A stretch of DNA of 32,518 bases from a virus, in the IMG/VR virus record IMGVR_UViG_3300026078_000069, positions 1 through 32,518 of that record. One strand, 5' to 3'. The position numbers and the translations under genes are program-made. Each line of letters starts with the position of its first letter. Position 1 is the first letter of the stretch. This document shows positions 1 through 5,739 of this stretch, piece by piece. The notes under the pieces are model-generated. The model saw only the letters and a program-made list of their open reading frames with translations. It was not told the DNA's origin and did not search any database.

Positions 1-203
1 ATATTCCGTGCCCGATCTGTCGACCTAATGATGCGATCGAGTGGTGGTATGGCTGCTTTAAGGGTACGTGCGAAGTTGGCGACGAGCGCGACTGGGAAAC
101 GATCAACGCCGAGCATCGTGCGAATGCCACCAGCCTCGTCAACGATATTCGCGCGAACCGTGGATTTCCTGCCGCGCCCGAGAGAGAAGGAAACAACATA
201 TGA
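1..203 (+). CDS. C-terminal part of a small cysteine-rich phage protein
   Basis: An open frame enters from the left edge (first full codon at base 3) and stops with TGA at 201-203, so only the last 66 residues are visible. The peptide has a CPIC motif followed by a second Cys pair (C-x4-C) about 12 residues later, which looks like a small zinc-binding module. The start lies outside the window. Its stop overlaps the next start as ATGA, the coupling used throughout this operon, which supports it as a real gene. No family is recognised; a nucleic-acid-binding role would be a guess. Confidence 0.6.
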   Translation, partial: IPCPICRPNDAIEWWYGCFKGTCEVGDERDWETINAEHRANATSLVNDIRANRGFPAAPEREGNNI

Positions 204-688
204 ACGATTTCTTGATCCATGCCGCTCGTTTGCAGGATGCTGGAATCGTCAGCCTGTGGATCAGCCTTGGCTCTAACAAGGATGGCACGAGACTCATGCA
301 CGTCAGTCCGGCTGCCACGGTGACACACGAGCTAGCGGCACGCTTTCCGACACGGACCTTTGAACTCGACGGCACTGACCGTGTGCTATCGGATTTGAAG
401 GCCGAACTAGCGTTCGATGACGACGGACCCACGGCAGAGAAAGTCCAAGCGGCAATAGCTGCGCATCCGTTGCTTGCGGATGACCTGAACGAGTGGTTCG
501 AAGATTGGCAACGGATGCCGCGCCTTGACAACGAAGACGTTGCACAGCATCCGGGCGACGCCGCGCTAGTCGAGCGCGTCACGCAGCGCGCCCTCGGCAT
601 GATGCGTGGTTTTGAGTTGGCTCGCGAACAGCAAGCCAGTGGCAACGCGTCCACGCCGAGCAAGCAGAGCAAGGAGGGGGAGACGTGA
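200..688 (+). CDS. Hypothetical phage protein, 162 aa
   Basis: ATG at 200 overlaps the preceding stop as ATGA and has a GAAGGA ribosome site 8-9 bases upstream, so it is chosen over an in-frame start at 68 that would run through the previous gene. The protein is soluble and acidic, with no membrane segment. Its middle is rich in Asp, Glu and Trp, and its tail is rich in Ser, Lys and Gln. No domain is recognised. It belongs to the left-hand operon that leads into the integrase. It ends GTGA with the next gene, so the two are probably translated together. Confidence 0.7.
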   Translation: MNDFLIHAARLQDAGIVSLWISLGSNKDGTRLMHVSPAATVTHELAARFPTRTFELDGTDRVLSDLKAELAFDDDGPTAEKVQAAIAAHPLLADDLNEWFEDWQRMPRLDNEDVAQHPGDAALVERVTQRALGMMRGFELAREQQASGNASTPSKQSKEGET

Positions 689-963
689 AATTCAGAATTT
701 GGTGCGATGAGTATCATGCCGGACCGGAAGACGGTCGCGTGATCGACGAAAACTCTCCTTGCGTTGCCATTGAAAAATGGGCCGAGCGCAGAGATCAGCA
801 ATCCGCCGAATATCGGATTGCCAGTGGCAATACTGTTGTCGTGCATGTGAAAGACGAGGAGACCGGCCAATACTACGGCGAATACGAAGTCGTCGGCGAG
901 GCCGTTCCTACTTACCACGCGAAGTGGGTGCGCGATCTGTCGCAGACGAAGGACCCCGCCTAA
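685..963 (+). CDS. Hypothetical phage protein, 92 aa
   Basis: The GTG start at 685 overlaps the previous TGA and is preceded by a very strong ribosome site, AAGGAGGGGG at 671-680, ending 4 bases before the start. The protein has alternating polar and beta-rich segments (a central TVVVHV strand followed by an acidic YYGEYEVVGE stretch), suggesting a small beta-rich fold. It has no signal peptide, membrane helix or metal-binding motif. Function is unknown. The next gene begins inside its stop codon (TAATG). Confidence 0.75.
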   Translation: MKFRIWCDEYHAGPEDGRVIDENSPCVAIEKWAERRDQQSAEYRIASGNTVVVHVKDEETGQYYGEYEVVGEAVPTYHAKWVRDLSQTKDPA

Positions 964-1076
964 TGCGCACCTGGCTACCCTACCTGTCCCCGCTTTGGTC
1001 CGTTGCGTGGTTTATCCCCTACACGCGCACGTCGAAATCGATTTACGGACTGCTTTTGATTGGGAGTAGAGTATGA
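963..1076 (+). CDS. Very small hydrophobic protein, 37 aa
   Basis: This short frame starts at ATG 963, overlapping the preceding TAA as TAATG, and stops at 1074-1076, overlapping the next ATG as ATGA. It therefore exactly fills the space between two coupled genes, which is the main support for it. The peptide is rich in Trp, Tyr, Leu and Pro, with a hydrophobic first half (WLPYLSPLWSVAWFIPY) and a second hydrophobic patch near the end (IYGLLLIG). That is compatible with a small inner-membrane peptide. There is no recognisable family. It could also be only a translational bridge between neighbours. Confidence 0.5.
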   Translation: MRTWLPYLSPLWSVAWFIPYTRTSKSIYGLLLIGSRV

Positions 1077-1318
1077 AAGTGACAATGCAAGTTGAACTGA
1101 AGCCATTCGTAACGCCAAATTTCGTTCTAGCGGTCGTCAAACCAGGCAGGCGCGAGGACGGTCTAAAGGAAGTGCCGTCTTACCCTCTAAGCGACCTAGA
1201 TACAGAAACGCTAGACAAACTGTGTCGCGACTTCAGAGACGAAGTATTCCGCAAGGCCGGTAAGCCAAAGCCGCGTACATGTAAGCGCTGCGATAGCAAT
1301 TCGGACCCCCAACCATGA
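1073..1318 (+). CDS. Hypothetical phage protein, 81 aa
   Basis: ATG at 1073 overlaps the preceding stop (ATGA). The upstream GGGAGTAGAGT supplies a modest ribosome site. The N-terminal half looks beta-stranded (VTMQVELKPF, NFVLAVVKPG). The C-terminal half is helical with Leu-Asp-Thr-Glu repeats, and the tail is basic with a C-x2-C pair. No known domain is recognised. It ends ATGA into the next gene, as a member of the same translation-coupled operon. Confidence 0.7.
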   Translation: MKVTMQVELKPFVTPNFVLAVVKPGRREDGLKEVPSYPLSDLDTETLDKLCRDFRDEVFRKAGKPKPRTCKRCDSNSDPQP

Positions 1319-1710
1319 CCACAGACACGCCACAGATTAAGCGGTACGACATGGTCTTGCGCTCCCGCGGCATGGAAAGCTGGCAAGACCTCGAACAACA
1401 TCCGGAAGGCGACTATATGCTCCACTCCGACCACGTTGCAGCCCGCGCGGCAGACAAGGCAGAGATTGAGCGGTTGCGCCTCAGTGAATGGCATTGGCAG
1501 CAACAGGCCGAGAAAGCCGAAGCCCGCATCGCAGAACTGGAGAAGGATGCGGAGCGGTGGCGATATCTTCGCGACAGTGGCGATGACAGCATCTATGCGA
1601 TGCGGTTTGACCTTGATGGCGATGTGTCCGTTTCCGGCAACGACCTGGATGTATCCATCGACGCCGCCATCGCCGCAGCGAAACCCAACCCCCAAGGTGA
1701 GCGGGCATGA
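1315..1710 (+). CDS. Phage protein with central coiled coil, 131 aa
   Basis: The start ATG 1315 overlaps the preceding TGA. The middle (about residues 44-85) is a heptad-like run of Ala, Glu, Lys and Leu containing EKAEARIAELEKDAERWRYL, a strong coiled-coil candidate. It is followed by a short RYLRDSGDD motif and a beta-rich, Asp-rich tail. Proteins with this layout (a short N-terminus, a coiled coil, then a W-R-x-L-R-D segment) are common small accessory proteins in phage early operons, usually of unknown role. Its stop overlaps the next start. Confidence 0.7.
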   Translation: MTTDTPQIKRYDMVLRSRGMESWQDLEQHPEGDYMLHSDHVAARAADKAEIERLRLSEWHWQQQAEKAEARIAELEKDAERWRYLRDSGDDSIYAMRFDLDGDVSVSGNDLDVSIDAAIAAAKPNPQGERA

Positions 1711-1967
1711 GAGTGCGTTGCGAAAACTGCGATTGGATCGGCGGCGAGGCTGAATTGTTGCGCGCGTCGCATCCGTTTGAACCTACGAACACGGTTACTG
1801 GATGCCCTAGGTGCAAGGATGTCGAATCAACGATTGGCGTCTGCGATGAACCGGGGTGCGACGAGTTCGTTAGCTGCGGCATGCCGACCGAAAACGGATA
1901 TCGGACGACTTGCGGCAGGCATATGCCAACGCCTCGCGGAATGAAACATGCGCCTAGCGCGTCCTAG
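1707..1967 (+). CDS. Small multi-cysteine zinc-ribbon-like protein, 86 aa
   Basis: ATG 1707 overlaps the preceding stop. The peptide carries several metal-ligand pairs: C-E-N-C near residue 5, C-P-R-C near residue 33, then C-D-E-P-G-C and a closing Cys/His set (CG..H). Two zinc knuckles followed by a treble-clef-like pair are plausible, which suggests nucleic-acid or protein binding. The exact family is not recognised. It is followed by only 23 bases before the next gene, so it lies in the same operon. Confidence 0.7.
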   Translation: MRVRCENCDWIGGEAELLRASHPFEPTNTVTGCPRCKDVESTIGVCDEPGCDEFVSCGMPTENGYRTTCGRHMPTPRGMKHAPSAS

Positions 1968-1990
1968 CCCCCACATCCGAGGAATGAGGA

Positions 1991-2206
1991 ATGAGTGATT
2001 TCCTTCCGCCAGAGACGATCATTGAACTGACCGCACGCAAGCGCTGGTCAGCGCAGTGTCGTGCATTGGCGGCAATGGGTATCCCCTTCCGCCCGAACGC
2101 CGTTGGTCGCCCGCTGGTGAAGCGCGTAGACTATTTTGGCAATGAGAAGCCGGCGCGCAAAGCGCGTGAGCCGGATTGGAGCGCGATCCGTGGGAAGGCT
2201 GCGTGA
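1991..2206 (+). CDS. DUF4224-type small protein, possible excisionase (71 aa)
   Basis: ATG 1991 follows a GAGGAATGAGGA ribosome site. The first 50 residues match the DUF4224 pattern recalled from many prophages: Leu-Thr followed by R-K-R-x-S-A-Q, a Leu-x2-x-G-I-P-F turn, and G-R-P-L-V at the wing. This resembles a small helix-turn-wing DNA-binding module. DUF4224 genes commonly sit directly upstream of tyrosine integrases. Here the gene overlaps the integrase by 17 bases, which makes it the best positional candidate for the recombination directionality factor. That role is inference; no experiment is known to me. Confidence 0.75.
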   Translation: MSDFLPPETIIELTARKRWSAQCRALAAMGIPFRPNAVGRPLVKRVDYFGNEKPARKAREPDWSAIRGKAA

Positions 2207-3179
2207 GTCGAACAAGTTCCTACCGCGCGGTATGGTCAAGCGCGGGAAGGTCTATAGCTACAAGTTCAGGCGTGACGGCAAGCAGCACTGGTTGCGCCTG
2301 GGCGGAGACTATGGCGAAGCGCTGCGCAAGTATGCCGAGCTGGTCGGCGAGGCGCACGAGCCCGCAGGAACGGTTGCCGAGGCATTGGCCAAGTACCTTT
2401 CCTTGCGCCATGACAAGCTCAAGCCCGAGACGCGCAAGGGATATGCGCGCAGCGCGAAGCGCATCATTCCCGTTTTTGGCGCTCTGGCGCTCGACGAACT
2501 GAAACGCGAGCACATCTACAAATACCTGACCGAGCGCGGCAACGTGGCGGCGAACCGCGACCGCGCGCTGCTGTCAGCGATGTATACGCATCTTCTGAAC
2601 GCCGGAGAGTTTCGCGGGGACCATCCGTGCAAGGGCATGCATTTCCGCAACGCAGAGCAGCCCAGGCAGCGCTACGTGACGGACGCCGAGCTGACCGCGA
2701 TCATTGCCGCCCTTCCCCGCCGACTCGCGCAGATGGCCCACTGGAGCTATCTGACGGGCATGCGCCAAGCAGATGTTCTGGCGCTGCGTATCACGCAGGC
2801 CAACGAGGATGGCGTGATCTACAAGCCAAGCAAAGGCGGCAAGCCGATACTGATCGAGTGGACGGACGATCTGCGGGAGGTATGGAAGGCAGCGAAGGGC
2901 GATCGCATCGGGTCGCAGCCGTTATTCCCAACGCGTGACGGCAAGCATTACACGGCGGACAGCTTCCATTCGACCTGGCAGCGCTGGCGCGTGAAATTGC
3001 CGGTCGATGATCTGAAGTGGCATGATCTGCGCCGCAAGACTGGCAGCGATTCAGCGAGTGACGCAGACGCCGCACAACGGCTCGGGCACAGCGATGAAAA
3101 GGTGACTCGAAAGCACTATCGCGCGAAGCCGACTGCAGTGACTCCGCTTGCTACTATCCGCAAACAGGTCAAGCAATAA
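2190..3179 (+). CDS. int: Tyrosine-family site-specific integrase (329 aa)
   Basis: This recombinase integrates and excises the phage at its attachment site. The catalytic set is visible: Arg192 in TGMRQADVLALR, His278 and Arg281 in WHDLRR, His300 in LGHS, and the nucleophile Tyr310 in RKHY. An N-terminal arm-binding region and a SAM-like core-binding domain (about residues 60-150) precede the catalytic domain. GTG 2190 is preferred because the product then begins with the MGR-x-R-x5-LPRGM pattern usual for this family, with a GGAG ribosome site before it. A TTG at 2136 and an ATG at 2232 are alternatives. The gene's 3' end holds an arm-type repeat (3148-3157) and attP follows directly. Confidence 0.95.
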   Translation: MGRLRESNKFLPRGMVKRGKVYSYKFRRDGKQHWLRLGGDYGEALRKYAELVGEAHEPAGTVAEALAKYLSLRHDKLKPETRKGYARSAKRIIPVFGALALDELKREHIYKYLTERGNVAANRDRALLSAMYTHLLNAGEFRGDHPCKGMHFRNAEQPRQRYVTDAELTAIIAALPRRLAQMAHWSYLTGMRQADVLALRITQANEDGVIYKPSKGGKPILIEWTDDLREVWKAAKGDRIGSQPLFPTRDGKHYTADSFHSTWQRWRVKLPVDDLKWHDLRRKTGSDSASDADAAQRLGHSDEKVTRKHYRAKPTAVTPLATIRKQVKQ

Positions 3180-3218
3180 TGCGGGTTGTAGCCGATCGAT
3201 TTTGTTGAATAGTAGCAA
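3148..3218. repeat. Left-arm pair of integrase arm-type sites
   Basis: TTGCTACTAT occurs at 3148-3157 on the + strand, inside the last codons of int. Its reverse complement AATAGTAGCAA is at 3208-3218. The two are therefore inverted relative to each other and lie left of the tRNA core. They match the right-arm copies over TGCTACTAT. Confidence 0.7.
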
Positions 3219-3254
3219 TTTCAAAATGCCAATTTCACTTTACTGATCAATGCG

Positions 3255-3266
3255 ATATGCGCATAT
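3255..3266. promoter_or_regulatory. 12-bp perfect palindrome beside the att core
   Basis: ATATGCGCATAT is a perfect palindrome, with further matching GC bases outside a one-base mismatch on each side. It lies 10 bases before the tRNA segment. It may be a dimeric protein site in the attP complex or an integrase-gene operator. Function is inferred from position only. Confidence 0.4.
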
Positions 3267-3276
3267 TGCCGGGCGT

Positions 3277-3323
3277 GACTGTTAATCACTGGGTCGGCGG
3301 TTCGAGTCCGTCTCGGGGAGCCA
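3277..3323 (+). other. tRNA-Asn 3' fragment (attachment core)
   Basis: The stretch GACTGTTAATC (anticodon loop with GTT), a TTCGAGT T-loop with a paired stem, and TCGGGGAGCCA ending in CCA are the 3' part of a tRNA-Asn. The partner 5' acceptor strand (expected near TCCCCGA) and a D-arm are absent upstream, so this is not a complete tRNA gene. Integration would restore the host tRNA 3' end. Confidence 0.85.
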
Positions 3324-3331
3324 ATAACGAC

Positions 3332-3368
3332 AAGGCCCGCAGCGTTTTCCGCTTGCGGGCCTTTTGCT
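3332..3368 (+). terminator. Rho-independent terminator downstream of int and the att core
   Basis: AAGGCCCGCA pairs with TGCGGGCCTT across a short loop with extra GCG/CGC pairing, followed by TTTTG on the + strand. It would end the integrase operon. It sits 9 bases after the tRNA CCA, so it may also act as the tRNA terminator after integration. Confidence 0.75.
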
Positions 3369-3393
3369 ACTATTCCTGCTGACTGCTACTATT
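3364..3393 (+). repeat. Right-arm pair of integrase arm-type sites
   Basis: TTGCTACTATT at 3364-3374 and TGCTACTATT at 3384-3393 form a direct repeat with a 20-base period, two helical turns, as expected for cooperative integrase arm binding. The first copy overlaps the T-run of the terminator hairpin. Confidence 0.7.
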
Positions 3394-3567
3394 TTTCCGA
3401 CAGGCCGACTCAAAGCCGCACAAACCTACCCTTCCGGCGTAGGAAATCTCCTACAGGATGGCGCGGGAATCGCCCATGTCGACGAGAGCGTCGACACCCC
3501 TACCCTACGCCTACCCGGAAGCAGTGCCGCAAGCGGCGGACGGCGATGGATCGCTTAGCTATGCCGG

Positions 3568-4284
3568 TTACTGCGCTCTTGCTGTAAAGGCGTAGGACAC
3601 GCGCGACTGCGGACAATTTCCGGCCGTGCCGCCAAAGCACAGTTGGTCGCCGTTGGCGTTGGTATCGGCGAAATTGATGTAGTACGTCTGTCCAATCGTC
3701 ACCCGGCAACTACCAGTTGTAGTGCTGACCAAGATGCTGTTCAGTCCGCCGTAGACCATCGCGCAGATCACGCTTGGCGCACCTGGAGTCAAGCCACCTG
3801 GCGCAGTGCTCAGGGAGATCGTACCGCCGTCGCCGTAGCTGTTGTTGGCCGTGAACTTGATCAGCCCTGATGCGGCTGGCGTGAACGCCAGCGATATGTA
3901 GTATCCAGAATCAATCTGGAATGTCGGTGATTGTCCGAGGTACGAATAGTTAGGGAACGATTTGTTGCCAAACACGATTCCCAAGTCGGTCAATGGGCCA
4001 TAGTAATTTGTACCGACTGGCCATGCCGTCATTGATCCGGCGCATTGGCGCTGAAAAGTCTTACCACCAAGCGCTGTACTGACTTGCGATGCACTGCAGC
4101 CAGTTGGCGGGGGCGGCGGGGGCGGTGTGCCGCCCGTCGGGCATGTAACAGACAACACAGTACTTGGAATTGCTACGTTGCCAGTCGCGCCGTTGCAGTT
4201 GACCGTCTGCGCCGTCGCGGTGAGTGTGAATAGCGCAGCGATAGACAGATAAAAGGCGACCATGAGGAAAGTAATGCGCTTCAT
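3568..4284 (-). CDS. Secreted protein with Sec signal peptide and proline hinge (238 aa)
   Basis: The first 25 residues are a clear signal peptide: MKR, a hydrophobic core, then A-T-A cleavage before Gln26. The mature part begins with a short Cys-containing domain (Cys30, Cys48), followed by a seven-proline hinge (54-60) and a beta-rich domain of about 175 residues with six more Cys, suggesting disulfides. It is exported and probably acts in the periplasm or outside the cell. The ATG overlaps the stop of the spanin-like lipoprotein (ATGA), so it is tied to the lysis operon, yet it lies next to attP where lysogenic-conversion genes often sit. No family is recognised; an adhesin, pre-pilin-like or exclusion role cannot be told apart. 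Confidence 0.75.
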   Translation of the reverse strand: MKRITFLMVAFYLSIAALFTLTATAQTVNCNGATGNVAIPSTVLSVTCPTGGTPPPPPPPTGCSASQVSTALGGKTFQRQCAGSMTAWPVGTNYYGPLTDLGIVFGNKSFPNYSYLGQSPTFQIDSGYYISLAFTPAASGLIKFTANNSYGDGGTISLSTAPGGLTPGAPSVICAMVYGGLNSILVSTTTGSCRVTIGQTYYINFADTNANGDQLCFGGTAGNCPQSRVSYAFTARAQ

Positions 4285-4511
4285 TTGCTTTTACCCTTCG
4301 GTGAGTTAATCGGTTTCCAGCCACACAGCTTGGCGCCCTGATCGTTGTAATCGACGATGGCTTTCTTTGTTTCTGGCGTGAGCATGTCTTGAGATCGCGA
4401 CCAATAAATCGGCCGCGCAAGAAGGCAGAAGTCGAGCTCGGTCTTCGCCGGGACTGCACCACATCCGGCAATGATGGCGAAGACGGCAATCAGCGTTAGT
4501 CTCTGGACCAC
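4281..4511 (-). CDS. Outer-membrane lipoprotein, probable o-spanin (Rz1-like, 76 aa)
   Basis: A short hydrophobic leader ends in the lipobox I-A-G-C with Cys17, so the product is predicted to be a lipoprotein of about 60 mature residues. It contains a Cys-x-Leu-x3-Pro-Ile segment and a C-terminal LCGWKP motif. A lipoprotein that begins inside the preceding small membrane-protein gene (overlap 4496-4511) is the typical two-gene spanin layout, in which inner- and outer-membrane subunits join to fuse the membranes at lysis. The mature part is not strongly proline-rich as in lambda Rz1, so the assignment rests on lipobox and position. Confidence 0.7.
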   Translation of the reverse strand: MVQRLTLIAVFAIIAGCGAVPAKTELDFCLLARPIYWSRSQDMLTPETKKAIVDYNDQGAKLCGWKPINSPKGKSK

Positions 4512-4741
4512 TTGTCTGCCTCCTTATCGATTTGCTCCGGTGACATTGCGTCAATCCTGCGTTTTACTTCGTTGCTCTTGGTGATCGCATCCGCGGTGAC
4601 CTTGGCGGCCTTGGCGGCGTCGGCATTGCTCGCCGATTTCTCGCCCTTGCGAAATCCGGCGGCCAGGGCGAGCAGAACGGCGAGCAGAACGGCGCCGAAT
4701 TCGATGGCGTAGACCTTGAGTTTCCCGAGCCAGGTAAACAT
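4496..4741 (-). CDS. Small inner-membrane protein, probable i-spanin (Rz-like, 81 aa)
   Basis: ATG 4741 overlaps the stop of the hydrolase gene (TGATG). One strong membrane helix (about residues 11-29, EFGAVLLAVLLALAAGF) is followed by a charged helical region rich in Ala, Lys and Asp, able to form a coiled coil in the periplasm. That is the architecture of an i-spanin, although 81 residues is short compared with lambda Rz (about 150). The overlapping downstream lipoprotein supports a spanin pair. A class III holin is a less likely alternative. Confidence 0.6.
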   Translation of the reverse strand: MFTWLGKLKVYAIEFGAVLLAVLLALAAGFRKGEKSASNADAAKAAKVTADAITKSNEVKRRIDAMSPEQIDKEADKWSRD

Positions 4742-5394
4742 CAGACGCCCTGCTTCCGAGAAAGCTGAATCGAACCGTAGATGGCGAGCGCTCCACCGAC
4801 GAACGCGGCTACATGCCACAATGTTCGCAGTGTCGTTGACGGCGAGTTCGCCAGATCTGGCGCGTATTGAGCAACCGTCGATTGGATTTGTGGCGCAACG
4901 GTAGAAGCAGCCGCAACCGCTCCACCGATCGCAGTAACACGCTTGTGCAAAGGTGTTGGCGGAACGTCAGCAATACCGGCCCGGCGCAGCCCTTCGTCAA
5001 GCTCCCACTGCTTGAAATAGGCGTCAAACGATCCCTGCTCCTGGACCGTCATCGCATGCAGTAGGTTGTAGCAGTCCTCGTAGCCGTGAAGGTTGATCGG
5101 CTTGTCAGCCTCAAATCCGGTGCGATTGCAGACGGCAACGACATACGCTTTCGTATCATTCTCGGATGACGGAGCCCAGCGCTCGATGACGCCGCGAACG
5201 GTATTGATTCCTGCGCGATCTGCATAGGCAATGAGATTTCTGACGGCCGCACGAAATCCGAATGTGTTGTCCTTGAATGTGCAAAACACACCGGCAGAGC
5301 CAACATTCTGCTCGCCAGTTTGGCCCTCCCACGGCGGCTGTGACGGCCGCAGGTTCAAAGGATTGTGCAGCGTTACGCCAATGGGTATCGTCAT
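4741..5394 (-). CDS. Putative peptidoglycan hydrolase with C-terminal membrane segment (217 aa)
   Basis: Residues 9-140 match the pattern of phage lysozyme-like proteins: a His-Asn-Pro-x-Asn-Leu opening, G-V-F-x-T-F with F-G-F-R-A, then I-x-R-W-A-P-x-S-E-N-D-T followed by Tyr. This layout is recalled from muramidase or transglycosylase-like virion and endolysin proteins and would cut the glycan strands of the cell wall. The C-terminus has a hydrophobic Ala/Gly stretch (153-168) and a likely membrane helix (192-210), unusual for a soluble endolysin. ATG 5394 is chosen for its ATGA overlap with the gene before it. It lies directly upstream of the spanin pair, as in a lysis cassette. Confidence 0.7.
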   Translation of the reverse strand: MTIPIGVTLHNPLNLRPSQPPWEGQTGEQNVGSAGVFCTFKDNTFGFRAAVRNLIAYADRAGINTVRGVIERWAPSSENDTKAYVVAVCNRTGFEADKPINLHGYEDCYNLLHAMTVQEQGSFDAYFKQWELDEGLRRAGIADVPPTPLHKRVTAIGGAVAAASTVAPQIQSTVAQYAPDLANSPSTTLRTLWHVAAFVGGALAIYGSIQLSRKQGV

Positions 5395-5738
5395 TTCCGG
5401 CTCCAATCAGCAACAGGGCCACTCGCTGGCCGAGAACGTGCGTTGAGGACAGATTCAAGTGCAGACACGCGCGAGCGCAATTCGCTGATCTGCTGATTCG
5501 TGGCATCCACATCGCGCTTGGCGTCTGAGCGCCGATACATCTCATCGCGAAGCGTATTTTTCAGCTCAGTGATGGCGCTTCCCGTTTGTTCCGCCTTAGT
5601 GGTGAGCACCGCCTGGTTTGTATTTGTCGCTTCAACCGTATGGCCAAACCAACCCATGAGGCCGACGCCAATCAATAGCGCACCGGTCTGCAAATGGCGC
5701 TCAAAAGCGCTGCCACGGTATTTTTCTTCGTCTGTCAC
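5391..5738 (-). CDS. Membrane protein with coiled coil, holin candidate (115 aa)
   Basis: GTG 5738 is preferred over an upstream TTG at 5753: it lies just after the stop of the fibre gene and has GCGGGA as ribosome site. One membrane helix (roughly residues 19-35, LQTGALLIGVGLMGWFG) is followed by about 70 residues of helical, heptad-like sequence containing ISELRSRVSALESVL. The product is probably anchored in the inner membrane with a coiled-coil domain. Its place just before the hydrolase and spanin genes makes it a holin candidate, but coiled-coil membrane proteins of other function also occur here. Confidence 0.55.
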   Translation of the reverse strand: MTDEEKYRGSAFERHLQTGALLIGVGLMGWFGHTVEATNTNQAVLTTKAEQTGSAITELKNTLRDEMYRRSDAKRDVDATNQQISELRSRVSALESVLNARSRPASGPVADWSRK

Positions 5739-5739
5739 T

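Larger units (their letters stand above)
3148..3393. other. attP: Phage attachment site attP with arms on both sides of a tRNA-Asn core
   Basis: A tRNA-Asn 3' part (3277-3323) is flanked by four copies of TGCTACTAT. On the left they are at 3148-3157 (+) and 3208-3218 (-), and on the right at 3364-3374 (+) and 3384-3393 (+). Core plus inverted and direct arm-type sites next to an integrase gene is the standard layout of a tyrosine-integrase attP. Both arms are contiguous with phage genes, so the site has not been split into attL and attR. Also present are a 12-bp palindrome (3255-3266) and a direct repeat of CAATTTCA (3216-3223 and 3230-3237), possible sites for excisionase or host bending protein. 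Confidence 0.8.
3180..3567. other. Non-coding region between int and the late genes
   Basis: These 388 bases have no convincing gene on either strand. They hold the attP core and most arm sites, the palindrome, the tRNA fragment and the terminator, all left of about 3395. From 3395 to 3567 I see no clear signal. A weak hairpin-forming GTCGACGAGAGCGTCGAC at 3479-3496 may help end the leftward late transcript. Confidence 0.6.

Noticed and set aside
3277-3323. A complete tRNA-Asn gene
   Set aside because: Only the anticodon arm through CCA is present. The 5' acceptor strand and D-arm are missing upstream, so it is an attachment core and not a working tRNA gene.
3395-3567. A small + strand gene at 3364-3558
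   Set aside because: It begins inside the terminator and arm repeats, has no ribosome site, and its peptide shows no recognisable features.
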